Source: Sweltsa coloradensis | Lineage: Eukaryota; Arthropoda; Insecta; Plecoptera; Chloroperlidae | Assembly: GCA_024449915.1 (NCBI GenBank) | Contig: JAMZAV010003132.1 | Span: forward strand, 1 to 64,000 | Direction: 5' to 3' | DNA: 64,000 nt | Part shown: positions 1 through 12,966 of the stretch, in pieces | Layout: each line of letters starts with the position of its first letter | Position numbering within the stretch: position 1 is the first letter of the stretch | Program-made: the position numbers and the translations under genes | Notes under the pieces: generated by a model | The model's input: the letters and a program-made list of their open reading frames with translations, nothing else | Told to the model about the DNA's origin: nothing | Databases searched by the model: none

Positions 1-330
1 ATGAACGGATTGTCCTAGGATATGGCTAGGTTATTTCATCATTTTATTGTAGGACCCCAGGATTGTAGGCCTAGCCTAGGTCTAGCTTCGGCTGCCTGGG
101 CCTAGGCTAGGCCTAGTCGTAGGTCTACCCTAACCTAGCTAGGCCTAGGCATTTTTATTAGCTAAGCCCAGTAGCTAGGATACTAGCCTAGGCCTAGTCT
201 TTCCCTAGCTACATAACCAAATGCTCTTTCGAAATAATGGATCTTAACGTTTTTCTGTTATCGAAGAGGCTAGCCCTAGCCTAGGCAATGCTGCTTTTGA
301 CAGTTCATTCTAGGTTATGGTTGCCCTAGT
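1..330. repeat. CTAGGCC-rich low-complexity stretch
   Basis: Dense, overlapping copies of CTAGG, GGCCTA and TAGGCCTA words on both strands. No open reading frame of interest. The same octamer recurs singly through the rest of the window, but is most concentrated here. Confidence 0.6.
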
Positions 331-617
331 GCGACAACCGTCGACCGACCGCACAATGTCATGATGTCATTTTATTTAATTCATTTTTATTTTCATATTG
401 TATTGCATGCTGATGCATTTGAAGAGAGTTTTGGGCAAGCTAAGGCTGCCAAGACTTTGTTTATGAAAAGGCAGTGGGGGCGCTTTTTCGATGGAAGAGT
501 GCCGGCCCGCCTACCCATGGTCAATTTTTAAACAAACCCAAAGCTGATATTAAGGGAAAAGTAGGTTAGGGGGAGTGGGGGAGGGGGCGCGAAGCGCGTA
601 GGCCTATGTCCTATGTT

Positions 618-670
<53 letters not shown>

Positions 671-671
671 T
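618..671. repeat. (AAT)n microsatellite
   Basis: About 17 perfect trinucleotide units. It lies immediately left of a long palindrome that has a second (AAT)n tract on its right side. Confidence 0.95.
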
Positions 672-702
672 CACAAGTTATGCTTTCGCGACCCGATATA
701 AT

Positions 703-909
703 TGAAGAGAAATTATAACATTGACGGGATGTTTTCGTCGCGTGGTGGTGGTGAATAACTTACATTATTTCTTGATTTTCCCGACGTAGCGTCCTCACTG
801 TGGAAGACAATGTCTTCCACAGTGAGGACGTGACGGAAATCAAGAATAATGTAAGTTATTCACCACCACGACGCGACGAAACATCCCGTCAATGTTATAA
901 TTTCTCTTC

Positions 910-910
<1 letters not shown>
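703..910. repeat. Near-perfect palindrome (foldback) of about 208 bp
   Basis: Arms of about 104 bp meet at position 810 (TGGAAGACA-A-TGTCTTCCA at the centre). The arms run outward through GTCCTCACTGTGG, CATTATTTCTTGATTTTCC and CATCCCGTCAATGTTATAA and their complements, ending at TGAAGAGAAA/TTTCTCTTCA. A few mismatches and small indels are visible (for example GTGGTGGTGGTGAAT against ATTCACCACCAC). Both flanks are (AAT)n in the same orientation, so the microsatellites are not part of the inverted repeat. Class unknown. Confidence 0.9.

Positions 911-951
<41 letters not shown>
910..951. repeat. (AAT)n microsatellite
   Basis: About 14 units directly abutting the right arm of the palindrome. Confidence 0.95.
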
Positions 952-953
<2 letters not shown>

Positions 954-1913
954 GGAGTGTATATTCTTACGGCAGGACGTAATAATTGTTAAAAATTATT
1001 TACTACTTTTAGGCCTACATGCAGTTTTGAAAAAGTTTTGACTTGCGTCAAGTCAAAACGATGATGCGTTTACATGATACAGATCTCAAAACGTTCTCAA
1101 ACTAGGCTAGGGGTACTTATTATTTAGTTCACTTATTTCCCGGTAGACAGCACAATAAATTCCAATGTTTTCTAAAGAAGAAAATTTATAATTATATTGC
1201 GTATAACATAAGTATAACTTCGTTAGATGACCAAAAACATTTGCCGTAACATTTAGAACATAATTCGGTACTTGTTCATTAACGGGACCCCCCTCCAAAA
1301 AATGTAAAAATTAAGTAAAAACATTTCATTAGTCAATCATAACTACTACATCTACTTCATCTGAGTTTCAGGAGGTCAGGAAAACACAATTATTTTGAAC
1401 AAAGCCTCGAAAACATCCTTTCCGGCTACATACTTTGCGCCAGGAGTGACACGGCCTACGCCAACAAACTCCTCTTACAAAACCTTTAACGTCGCTATCT
1501 TAAATTTAAAGGACTGTCAATGGAAAAGTACTTTCGTTAAAAATCGGGACGTTAAAGGTTTTGACGGTTCATTTGGTGTCCGTTAACGTCAATGTCAGCT
1601 GCACGGCGACGACTGCTCTCATGTAGGCCTACGCGTTCCAATGGACTGTAGGCCTACTCGCCTGAGTCACGTTGAACGTGTGAGTCAAGTTCACTGTCAG
1701 AGTCATATTCAACTCCTCGCAAGTTGTAATTATTTATTGTAAACAGAAATAAGTAAAAAAAATGACGATGAGGGGGACCAATTAACAAAATATTGAGGGG
1801 GGTCCCGTTAATGAACAAGTACCCATAATTCAGAATAACAAGATTCTTAACTTGCTTTTAGCAAACATAACCTCAAATTGCAACGCAACAAGCGTTTTGG
1901 TTGCAGCCAGAGG

Positions 1914-3998
1914 CAGTGGCGGCCCGACCATACAAATTCGGGGCCATGGCCCCGCGGGAAATAGGTGGGTGGGTGGTCAGCTCAGGGTGTATGGGGGTGG
2001 GGGGTGGGGGTGGACGTAAGTAGGCCAATTAATCATTGAGTGTTTGCTATATAAATATGAGCTATAAAAGAAATAGTATCGTGCCTGTATGATGAAAACT
2101 TCCCGAATAAGCCAATACTCGTGTCAGATGGGAATGTAATTGTGATGGTTTTAAAATGCGCGCTCAAAAGATCGTGCCAAATAAACTGATTAGGTACAAG
2201 GTCTCCCAAACGCGCGGTACCATCAAGAATCTAATATTTTTTCTGTAACCACTACTACCAGTGGTGCCCGGTGGGTATGGGTGTCCGCAAGGGGTGGGGG
2301 CAGGTGCCCCCCCCCCCTGGTTTTGCTTCCAAGATCCCTAGCCAAGCTTTTAACATTTGATAGTCCTATTTTCTTCGGTTTCTTCTTGAGCCAACATTTT
2401 TGTTAAAAACGAAATGCATGAATTAGCTTTATACTCAAGCAAGACCCAACCCCAATCGAGCTCAAAGACGAGACCTTCCAGGACATTAGCGCCCACTCCA
2501 CGGGAGCAGGTAGCGGCCGCTCCAGTAGCCTGGGGGGGGGGAGAGGCAAAGAAAGTTATTATTGAGAAAATAATATGAGATAGGATAAAAGAAAAAAACA
2601 CGACAATGCGAAAGAGGGTGTCACTGTAATGGGAATTAATACAAGAAAACCATACCAATGTTTATATATGAACCTATATATTAGGCCTTCTTGCGTAGAC
2701 ACAGGACAAAGTGTAATACACTGATTTGTGTTAGCACTGTGGTAAGACAATTAACGAAAATAATTAAACACATTAAAAATAGAAAATTACAACTCCCCTA
2801 AAAATATAAATATTATTGTAAGGCGCCTACTAATTATAATAAAAATCAAGACATATCCAACTATTGCTATCTCCGATGAAATAAAATAAATGTACAGGTA
2901 AATCAACTCCACTCTATTATTTATATGCATATATTATTTTAGAATAGTTTAGATGTGAATTAGAAAATTCCTTGCATTTTTATATAAATTAACATTAAAA
3001 ATTGAGAAGGGTAGATAGATACGTCGCCTAAATATCCTGGTAATGTCAATTTGACTGCACAAAAACTACATAATTTTGATGTTGCCTTTAGCCCACTACT
3101 TTTTTTCTAAAACGCACCAAATGCACTCTAAAAACATGATTTAAAAATTTTCGCCTGCGGCGCTATTGTTTTATTTTGCCCATCCCAGACAAGATTCTTG
3201 TGGACGCCCTTGCCGGTGGGTATGTTTAGTTTGCCACGGCGTATCCAAGGGCTCGCCTGAAAACGTGTTTTAGGACACCATAATTGGGTGCATGGGCGCC
3301 CGCAGAAGGGGGTGCTCCCCTCTGTCCCCGAGCAAGCAGAAGTGCTAATTAGTCCTCATTTGATGTGTGGATTTATTATTAAACTTTTACTACAGTCGAT
3401 TTCTTTACTGATGAACTTTGTTAAATTTAATAGTTGCCAATTTTCTGCAAGATAAGTAGCTTATTGTGTCTTTTACCTGCAATAGTTTTGAAAAGAATAC
3501 CACTCCATGGATTAATGCCAGTTTTGACCGTCACAATAAAAGGCTTGTAAAGGCGAAGATGTGAGGTAGGGGAAAGTCAGATTATGTCAGTGGACAAAAA
3601 AGCTAATAACCGCCCACCTCAATGTTGAGAATCTGTAGCTTTTGACTAAAGGACAAAAAATGGGGGGGGGGGGGCAATATTTTGAAGGTTTCCTTTTGGT
3701 GGTTTTCTAGTTTCGAGTATCGACTGCACAAAAATTGCATAATTTTGGTATTGTATTCAGCTCACTACTTTTTTCTAAAACCCACCAAACGCATTCTAAA
3801 AACCTGATTTTCAAAATTTTCGCCTGCGGCGCTATTGTTGGGGGGCTCTGCCCCCCAAACCCCCTGTGCTTGCCCAACGAAAGTACAAATTGTAGCTTTT
3901 ACCCCCCCCTGACAAAATTCCTGCGAGCGCCCATGCGTGGGTGGGTGTAAAACTATAAAGTTGGCCCCGCGGGGTTTCAGGGGTTCAAGCCGCCACTG
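1914..3998. mobile_element. hAT-type non-autonomous element with 8-bp target duplication
   Basis: The left end begins CAGTGGCGGC and the right end closes GCCGCCACTG. The element is flanked by an identical 8-bp duplication, GCCAGAGG (1906-1913 and 3999-4006). Terminal CAGTGG and an 8-bp duplication are typical of the hAT superfamily. The 2.1 kb interior has no transposase reading frame. It contains two diverged direct copies of a block of about 115 bp (3066-3178 and 3730-3842, both ending near CGCCTGCGGCGCTATTGTT), several G/C homopolymer runs and a second possible terminus CAGTGGTGCCCGG at 2261. It is probably a composite of nested non-autonomous copies. Confidence 0.8.
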
Positions 3999-4370
3999 GC
4001 CAGAGGTGTATACATGACAGTTTTCAAAACTAGTTTTCAAGTCACCTCTACTAGCAAACAGGGGTGACTTGAACCGATCCAAACCCACATTCGAAGTGCA
4101 TGCAGTTTTGAAAACTCAAAACGTTTTGAAATCGTTTTCAAACCTGCATGTAAACGTAGTTTAATCGTTACGGCAGAACGTAAGAATTACCGGTACTAAA
4201 AAATATTCTTACGTTGACCGGTGATAGTAGAAGTAGACCTAAGTAAGCAAAGTTGTAGTTGATGAATTGTAATCACTCTGAATTCTGAACCACATAACCA
4301 ACAGACTGACAGACAGGCTACAGACGTTCAACCAGTTCACTAGTTAGGCCTAACCTTCGATCACAGGTCG

Positions 4371-4807
4371 GTGTGGCAGGATGGGAGTGGGTTTGACTTC
4401 TGCGTGAGGGAGGGTTCGTTGGTTCAAATCTCCGTCGAGGTGTTTTTTTCATTCTATTCTTTATGTTTATGATGAAATTACTTTTCGGTTGAGAGTCCTT
4501 TATATTTTAAATAGGCTAGAAACGTTAAAAGGTTAGGAGTTTTTTGTTTTATTGAATAGGCCCCTAGATGTCCGCATCGAACATAAGAACACAATTTCCT
4601 ATCAGAGGCCCTACTTTCTTTTCCCTATAGGCCTAAACGTTATTTAGAATTTAGTCACTGTTAAATGGCGGCCGTAGCGACAACCTTACAGACTCAGGAC
4701 GGTAGGCCTAACGATACCTAATTCCAATGAGAGCACAGACCGTAAGAAGACCCTTCTCTATTAAATTTGCACTAGTGGATTACATTATCCGTTGCAAATA
4801 GAGACTA
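4371..4807 (+). mobile_element. tRNA-derived SINE (probable)
   Basis: The head is tRNA-like, with a B-box GGTTCAAATCT at 4421-4431 followed by a run of T at 4443-4449. About 300 bp further on comes a tail with an inverted motif, ATTTGCA...TTGCAAAT, around ACTAGTGGATTACATTATCC (to 4803). The same tail ends the 5S-headed SINE at 16570-16927, which ties the two together. The head and tail could belong to separate insertions; no flanking duplication was identified. Confidence 0.45.
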
Positions 4808-4842
4808 AATTTAAATAAATAACTTTTAGCAAATCTTACGTT

Positions 4843-4915
4843 CTGCCGTAAGAATAATTTTAAACATGTAATTTTTAACAATTCTTATGGTCTGCCGTAA
4901 GAATACCTATACACG
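4843..4915. repeat. Short direct and inverted repeat block (TTCTTACG/CGTAAGAAT)
   Basis: CTTACGTTCTGCCGTAAGAAT and a second near-copy follow one another, each self-complementary at its ends. The words CGGCAGGACGTAA (970) and CGGCAGAACGTAAGAAT (4170) recur nearby in the opposite sense. This is probably a terminus of a larger diverged element covering parts of 950-4915. Confidence 0.3.
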
Positions 4916-5025
4916 GCGATAATTATAATATATGGGAAATATTGTAAAACATATGCACTTCGTGCCCCCCCCCCCCCGCTCCTAACCTACTTTTCCCCTT
5001 ATGTCCATACCAACCGAAAAAGTAT

Positions 5026-5524
5026 CGTCTTGACGAGGCACGCGTTCCAGGAACTTTGGTGAGAAAGCGTTCCTTTTTCTTAGATCAGGAACTTGTTATG
5101 TCAAAGTTTCTATTTCTTGGAAACTTAAGTTAACAAAAGTCTTAACGTTCCTTTAAAAGTTCCTTTCGCCGTCCGTCGCCCATAGTAATCCCATCGAATT
5201 CCAGTACCTACTTGATATTGTAAACTGCAGTACTGGTATGAAAAATATCTTGTGACATCTTGTGTTTTCGAAAATGGCGCCACCCTCGCCAGATGGCCTG
5301 GGACTCACTTTAATAAATAAAAGTAGGCCTAATGATAAATTAACTCCATCACAATTATTATTTATTATTAGTATAGTATTTAAATCAGTGATGGTAGGTT
5401 ACCGGTATAAGGAACGTGAAAGGAACTAAGTTCATTTTTTTAAGGAACGAGGAAAGTCTCGGTTCCTTTTTAGGCAGAAGTAACTTTTTAAAGTTCCTTT
5501 TTTGGGAGAACGTGCTCAAGACTG
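5026..5524. repeat. Degenerate inverted-repeat element (AAGGAAC family)
   Basis: The left end carries GTCTTGACGAGGCACG...AGGAACTTT and the right end its approximate complement AAAGTTCC...CGTGCTCAAGAC. GTTCCTTT/AAAGGAAC words repeat in both orientations between them. No target duplication was confirmed and no coding content seen. Confidence 0.35.
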
Positions 5525-6720
5525 ATAATGAAAGGGATAGCTAAATAGCCTAGGTAGAATTGGGCCTAAAAGGAATTGGACCTAAAAAGGCAGCTCCTCA
5601 ACAAGTGGCCTAAAAAAGGTGACAGTAATTATGAACAATGCCGTATCATATTGTTTCCGAATATTCCTCCATAAAATTCTCGTTGGTAGGCTACATTCCA
5701 ATGCACAATTTTGCTCCCTACATTTTTTCTTTCCGATCAATAGCCTAGGCCTACCATAGCCTACAAATAAGATCAAAGTTTAAAAAGTACCCCTGATGTT
5801 ACCCCAGAGTGGTTTACAAAATCAATGTGATATTTGAACAAAAAGGCTAATTCCTATGAACTAACCCAATCCACAATCAATACAATAATAATATCAATAT
5901 AATCATAGACCGAAAATAGGTACCTACTCGGCTGGCTTATGCAAGTGTCTTTTAATGTTATTAAAGCTGCCTCTTTCAGTTTCCTTTTCTTCCAACATGG
6001 TTCATTCAGCAAATGGCAAGATTGCATGTAAAATCTAATTATAAACCTTTTCCAATGCATGTGTTACCAGTTTGAATGACATCCGACTTTAGGATGTTTT
6101 TGTCTGGTTTTGGTCTAGGTGGTTCGTTATATTTTAGCCCTATGGCCTAAAACGCTATTTTAGGACGCGATTAACAGGCGCCAACAAGTAATACTACCCG
6201 AGCTCGCAATTCAAATCTTGCAAAAATTATATTTGAGGAAGCCTTACAACCAATAATGTAACTCGCAAGTACCAAATTGACACTCCCAAAATGCGAGCTT
6301 GGGGGATGAGTGTATACTGGACATTTTGATTGAATCATGCATAACTTTCCAATAATAATGTGTAAGCGTAAGCTCTGTAACCTGTAATGAGTCGATTCAC
6401 GGTACGTCTTCTACATCCCCCCGCCCCAACCCAACGCCATCCCCTTGCTAGTTGGAACTGGCAAACCAAAACCAAAAACTTGCAACACATTTTTCTCTTA
6501 GCGCGGCGGCGAGAAAGTCAATTAACTATACATGATAGTCACTAGTTCCTACTGAAAACTGAAAAGTGAGAACACTGAACAACCATTCTCTTTTGAAGAG
6601 CTGCCTAAGGTAAGGCACCCCATGAGTCATCGTTAATATTATTTAATGTATTTTGTTCGGCAACTCTTTTTCGCAGTAGCCCTAAACAAATATATACAAT
6701 CATATATATTTTGTCTGAAA
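5525..6720. other. Non-coding sequence without recognised features
   Basis: AT-rich sequence. Reading frames up to about 68 codons lack any recognisable domain or codon signal. I see no splice-bounded exon, repeat family or RNA gene. Confidence 0.5.
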
Positions 6721-6759
6721 CTGAAAGTGTAGTGTGTACAAATGTTCCACAGGGGCCCG

Positions 6760-6895
6760 GAACGTCAAAAGCCCGGGGTGCGATCGCACCCCAGCACCCC
6801 CTGCCAGTCCGCGCCTGGGTCGCGACCCAGTCCCCGGGTCGCCATGTGTTCGATGCCGGGTCGTAGAGTCCCACCAAAGATTGGTTCCACATCTA
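6760..6895 (-). mobile_element. hAT-type terminal fragment
   Basis: Read on the minus strand, this starts with TGGAACCAATCTTTGGTGGG followed by ACGACCC, GGCGACCC and GGGTCGCGACCC words. Such GGGTCGC blocks sit just inside the ends of ZBED-type hAT elements, and similar words (GGGTCGCCAT) sit beside the right end at 8580-8642. It is in the wrong orientation to be the matching left end of the transposase relic at 7248, so it is probably a separate or rearranged copy. Confidence 0.45.
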
Positions 6896-7247
6896 ACTTC
6901 TAGAAAGAAATACTATTGTGTCAGTCACGTACAGACAGGCTCAATAAATACCAATTTTGTTTTCCCTTTGATGAGCCTGTCAATACTTGAGAACCGTCGG
7001 GTTTGGCGCCGCAAACATGTCTTTCTTCACAAAGCGACGGAAATGGTGGTCATTTGTATGTGACGGGGTGAATGGGAGAGAGATTAGCTACATCCCCATC
7101 CCTGTGTTGTGGCCTGTCTCTTGATTTCAGATTTCAGCGTAAATAAGGAATGGGTTGTGGTTGGGGGAGGGGGGGTTTGTTGTTACATGCCACCAGTGTT
7201 CCCTTGCAGTTGACATTGTGCTTGCAGACTGAGACAGTGTTGTCAAT

Positions 7248-8392
<1,145 letters not shown>

Positions 8393-8579
8393 CTGGCTGA
8401 TGGACTTTCATGGTAAGCTTGTTTTTTTTTTATTTACCATGACATGTAAAACGAATTAAAATCTGTATAATTTTCTCATTATACAACCTATAATAATAAT
8501 TATTATACATTGTTGTAGCACGCATTTCAATTATTCTATTCTTTCTAAAAAAGACTATTAAAACATGTTTAGTTAAGCC

Positions 8580-8642
8580 GGGTCGTTAATAGTAGGAGCA
8601 TGATTAAACCGGGTCGCCATATTTTAAGTTTGGGAAACGCTG
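8580..8642 (+). mobile_element. Right terminus of the hAT relic
   Basis: The sequence ends AAGTTTGGGAAACGCTG, whose complement CAGCGTTTCCCAAACTT is a standard hAT inverted terminus, with GGGTCGC blocks just inside. It lies about 190 bp after the last transposase homology. A matching left end upstream of 7248 was not identified, so the full element limits are unknown. Confidence 0.6.
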
Positions 8643-9753
8643 GGCTATAAAGTACTTAAGGAAAAAACCGCCTTGCGAGGCTACGCTCACCACCTTCCCC
8701 CCACCTCTAAATAGGGGTGGAGACACTACGTAGCACTGAGGGACGGTAGTTTCCTCGCGTCTGAGAAAGGAAGCGGAGCTTCCGAAAATTTACGCACTTT
8801 TGGTAGGGCCTATGTGTTTTTTATTTCTGACTGTGGTTATTGTTTGTGTGTTTGTGTTTTTTATTAATACACGTAGTGTTGTTACTTGTTTCGTCTTGCC
8901 TCCCCCTTGGAAAATATCCTGCCGGCGCCCATGAACAACACAAAATGGACTGTTCTGGCTTGTTTGAGTAGTTCTGAAAGTTTGAGGTGACAATATATTA
9001 GGCCTATTGTAAACTGACAATATGTGGATCTTCTCAATTTTATAAATTGTCTACCAAAGCACACTAAAAACTAGTAAAATACCACCATTTTGAGTGATAA
9101 AAAAATCCAAAAATTTATGTGGCTTTGCAAATGCGCCCCATACTCGCTCTAGCTGGGAGGCATACCCCCAGACCCCCCATTGTACCAGGATACATACTTT
9201 TTCCGAAATAATTCTTTAATTGGAAGTTCTGAACATTTCTTAATAATATAGGCCTAGACCCAGCGTCGAGCATCCGCCCACTTATTATTTTAGAAATTAA
9301 CCACTACAAACACCAACCCAAGACCATCTTTATAATCTGCCATGAAACACAACATCGGCATTTTCCCGAGTTTTATGGTGTATCTTCTGTCTCAACCGAT
9401 TGGCTGCAATATTGTGACAAAACTATCTTTTCTACCTGTGCTAACAATGTTTCATAAGCATAACTCTTGAGGTAGGTATCCAACCAAGTAGACAATGCAA
9501 TCTTTCAAATTACAGTATTTGAACAAATTTCACCTAAAAACTTTCACTTCTCCACAATATGTTGTGTAGTGTGTTTTGTGTTTTGTACAATGAATGGTGA
9601 TACTACTATAGGTAAATGTGTTTTTCTCCTGGTGCTGATAATGTTAAAATATGATATTGCACCATGTAAATAACAACACAGAATGAATGGTGATATAAAT
9701 TTGTTATTCTCTGGTGTAGATAATGTTATATGATACCAATACATACAAAATAA
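8643..9753. other. Non-coding sequence with small element fragments
   Basis: At 8895-8935 a fragment (CTCCCCCTTGGAAAATATCCTGC then GGCGCCCATG) resembles the internal edge of hAT pieces seen at 3900-3935. The remainder is AT-rich and holds no supported gene. Confidence 0.4.
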
Positions 9754-10110
9754 CTTGTAAAAATAGGCTACAGCCAAACCTTACACACTCAAAATTAATG
9801 AGATCTAAAAGAAGTGCCAGGCTCATGTACCCTTATACATTTGTGCATTCTTTAATCCATAAACGTACACAGCCCCGTAACGGTAGCTACATTCATGAAA
9901 AGCTTGGCAAAATAGAATTTGCAATTATTAATTTAAATGTAATAGTTCATGCAAATTCTATTTTGCCAAACTTTTCAAGGATGTACTTACGTGGACGGAG
10001 TATGTTTATGAATTAAGAATGCCAAAATATGTAGAAAGGTACATGAGCTTGGCACTTCTTTTAGATCTCATTACTTTTGAGTGTGCAAGGTTTGGCTGTA
10101 TTTTTACAAG
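9754..10110. mobile_element. Foldback element, copy 1 (TACAGCCAAACC family)
   Basis: Arms of about 170 bp run from CTTGTAAAAATA (9754) and CAGCCAAACCTTACACACTC to the complementary GAGTGTGCAAGGTTTGGCTG and TATTTTTACAAG (10110), meeting near 9932. A second copy lies at 37506-38022. It has no coding capacity. Short reading frames on either strand are arm translations. Confidence 0.85.
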
Positions 10111-10732
10111 TTACTTGTATGCGTGGGATCTCATTACTTTTTCAAGTTCCATTGCAAAATTATTTTTGTTAAAATAGAATGATTTTAATGAAGTATGGCA
10201 ACAATTCATGGCATGTACCGTAATCATTATCATGACTACTCTAGTGCACATTGTCTACCTTTATGGAATATTTTCTGTCCTAGTGCATCTAGATCCAATT
10301 CAACATAATGTATATTTTTGATGTTGTCAATAATCTACTTCTGGTAATTTTCTCTTCTTTGCCAATTTTTGTGATCTATCTAGGCCTAGTGAGACTGTAT
10401 ATTTTATTTTTGTCATGTTTTTATTTTATTTTCATCAATTGTGTTGGCAAATATGTTTCATGGTTATTTTATGATCTTCTTTTATATGGATTGTTTTTAA
10501 TTTTCCTTTGTCAACCTTCAGTTTGAAAAAGACTTTTGAATAAAAGTAGAAATATCACCAATAAATATTGATAAAGAGCAGTGTTATGTCCAATAAACGC
10601 TTATTTAAAGAATAAATACCTGTTCTTCTAGTTTTTTTTATCTAACAATAGGATGTTAAATATCTCATGGCCCCAAAATTGCTTTTTATAAGCTTGTAGG
10701 TGATTATTGTCAAGTCTATAGTTACTTGTTTA
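10111..10732. repeat. Diverged internal remnant shared with Helentron-like family III
   Basis: The start (TATGCGTGGGATCTCATTACTTTTTCAAGTTCCATTGCAA region, 10120-10160) matches 44400-44440 and 60022-60062. The end (TTGTAGGTGATTATTGTCA, 10693-10711) matches about 60585-60603. Both anchors lie in the same order in the family III copies, so this looks like an old copy without clear ends. Confidence 0.45.
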
Positions 10733-11599
10733 TTAAACGAGGGAGCAAAGTGACTGAGTGTCTCCATTCAACTCAAACGGGGCTCATTCTGTGAGTCTGT
10801 GGGTGGGTGGATGGGTCTGTTTGTCTGTCTGTAAGTTACATCAAATATTAGTTGATTGCGCTGAAATTTTATACAGACTTCCGGTACGAGTTTACTGAGA
10901 ACTGCTAACCAAATCAGTTAGATTCATTGAGATTTAAACCTACAAGAAATAATAAATTGAAAAATAGGCTGCTAATTTGTAGAAATTATTTTATCAACAA
11001 TGGTTTTGATTTTGAAAAAATATTTTTTGTTTGTTATTTGCCTGGTTTTGCCCAAGGTTTATCGAATCTTACACGCTCAAGGAACCCCCAAATTCCGCTC
11101 GGAGATCGGAGTAAACCTTGCAATATTTACACGTATTTCGTACTGGCTATGTTTTCCATAGTATTGTCACAGATGATAAAACTACACTGTGGAATATTAT
11201 GCATTTCAAAGCATGTTTATTAATTTTTAAAATACAATCCAAAAATTACAAAATCTTTCAGGAGATTGAACCCAGGTATCCCACATTTTGGGTATAAGGG
11301 CGCCTTAGACAACTAGACTAGGAAAACACCAAAGTCGTTGTTAGATGAGTGAGCGAGGCATGTGTTGCGTACCCGGGAACGTTTGCATCTAAAATTGATA
11401 ATTATATCGGTATACATAATAGGGTTTATAAGTTTAGTTGGTATAGGCCTAAGGGCGCGTCAACTCTAAGGCCATTATGCTCCACTCCAGCCTGTGATTG
11501 GCTATGGAGACCTAAGGCAGGGGGAAGAAAAGGAATGTTTCCAGGTACTCAACACATGGCTCACTCTCTCGTTTAACAACGACTTTGGCGTTTTCCAAG
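10733..11599 (+). mobile_element. Helentron-like element, family I
   Basis: The 5' end TTAAACGAGGGAGC is complemented near the 3' end by CTCTCGTTTAA. There follows a small hairpin (AACG-actttgg-CGTT) and TTTTCCAAG, then T. Inside, 11308-11599 is itself bounded by two inverted 3' ends (CTAGGAAAACACC...GGCGTTTTCCAAG). A tRNA-like block in reverse orientation (B-box complement TGAACCCAGG near 11270) lies beside it. No transposase is encoded. Confidence 0.7.
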
Positions 11600-11967
11600 T
11601 TATACACCTGAAAAAGGCTAATACTAAAACCTTTATTTCGATGCCTTCCAGCTAACTTTTTCAACTTTTTCTTTCAAAAGTCACTAGGCCCACATGGCCT
11701 TAATGTCCATGTATAATAAGAATGTTGTAGCCCCGCCTGTTTGCTCAGAATCAATGGCCAATTGAAACTAACACTTACAAACACAAAAATTTGTAAATTA
11801 TCGGCCAAACCTTTCTCAACTAAAATAATTAAAATCTAAAAAAATTGCCAAGCAAATAATTCAATAGAAATTTGCATTAAATAAAAATTATTCAAAATAA
11901 ATAAAAGACCTAATAATTCAAAAATCAATTTTTTCTATGATAAAAAATGAAATAAATCAATTTGAAA

Positions 11968-12745
11968 CTAGGAAAACGCTTAAGTCCCGCCGCGTTGTTG
12001 GATGAGCGTAATTGGTGCATTGAGCTGCCATGTGTTATGCAGATTTTCTGTTGTTCTGTGAAAAAATCATTACTAAGTTGAAGATTTTTTTAAAATTAAT
12101 TTAAATTAAATACAAAATTATCTTAAATTTTAAATTTTGTTAATTAATCGTAATTTTAAAAAAGGAAAAAAAAACACGTATTGAAATTTTCATAAGAAAT
12201 AATTATTCGATTGCGCACAAATTTTACGCGAATATATTAATTCATAAAATTAAGGTTCTGTGAAAAAAAACATTACAATAGGATAAAGCATGTAGGCCTA
12301 GGTGTTATAAGTCAAAGAATTGATTAAAAAAGAAAAAAATAACGTTAAATTAAGATTTTCATAAGAAATAGTTTTTCGATTGGGCTCAAATTTCACTCGA
12401 ATACCTAAATTCATAAAAAAAAGGTTCTGTGAAAAAATAATTAAAATCGGATAAAGCATGAAGGTGTGATAAGCTGAAGAAATTTTTAAAAATCGAAAAA
12501 AATCGTAAAATTGCAATTTTATATTGAGAAATAATTTTCCGATTACGGTAAAAAACGTGGCAGTTCTAAGTTCAGAGATTTCGAAGGCCTCCATAAAATT
12601 TCATCGTAATTGGAGTATCGGTTTAGCCGGAATCGTGTTAACAAACACACAAAAACACAAACAGAAAAAAAAAGAAAAACATTCCGGATTTTTTTCTCCA
12701 GTGTAGTGAAATGGAATCTTCGCTTCGCTCGCTACGCTCATCCAA
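11968..12745 (-). mobile_element. Helentron-like element, family II
   Basis: Minus-strand 5' end TTGGATGAGCGTAGCGAGCG (complement at 12726-12745). The 3' end is CGCTCATCCAA then AACGCGGCGGGACTTAAGCGTT and TTCCTAG (complement at 11968-12010). The interior is very AT-rich with repeated ATTGCAATTTTACGATTTTT blocks and HTGTGAAAAAAT-like words. Non-coding. Confidence 0.75.
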
Positions 12746-12966
12746 TGATTCCACAGAAAAATAAAATTCAATGTCGTAAATAAACTTTAAAAAGAATGCT
12801 TTGCAAAATGATTGTTTTTATTTTTTCTGGTTTACTTTGGTCATAGGTCTATTAGGAAAGTGCTATCAGTTTACATTTTTTTAACAGTCAAGTGTCGATT
12901 TTATCAACCTTTTGAAATACGACTAGTATCGCCACAGATAATAGAGTAGCCTACATTAACAATTGA

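Noticed and set aside
800..982. 60-codon frame ending in a poly-isoleucine run
   Set aside because: It is the translation of a palindrome arm and an (AAT)n tract.
10308..10526. 72-codon hydrophobic frame as a membrane peptide gene
   Set aside because: AT-rich (T-rich) sequence gives such frames by composition; no initiation context, conservation or splice evidence.
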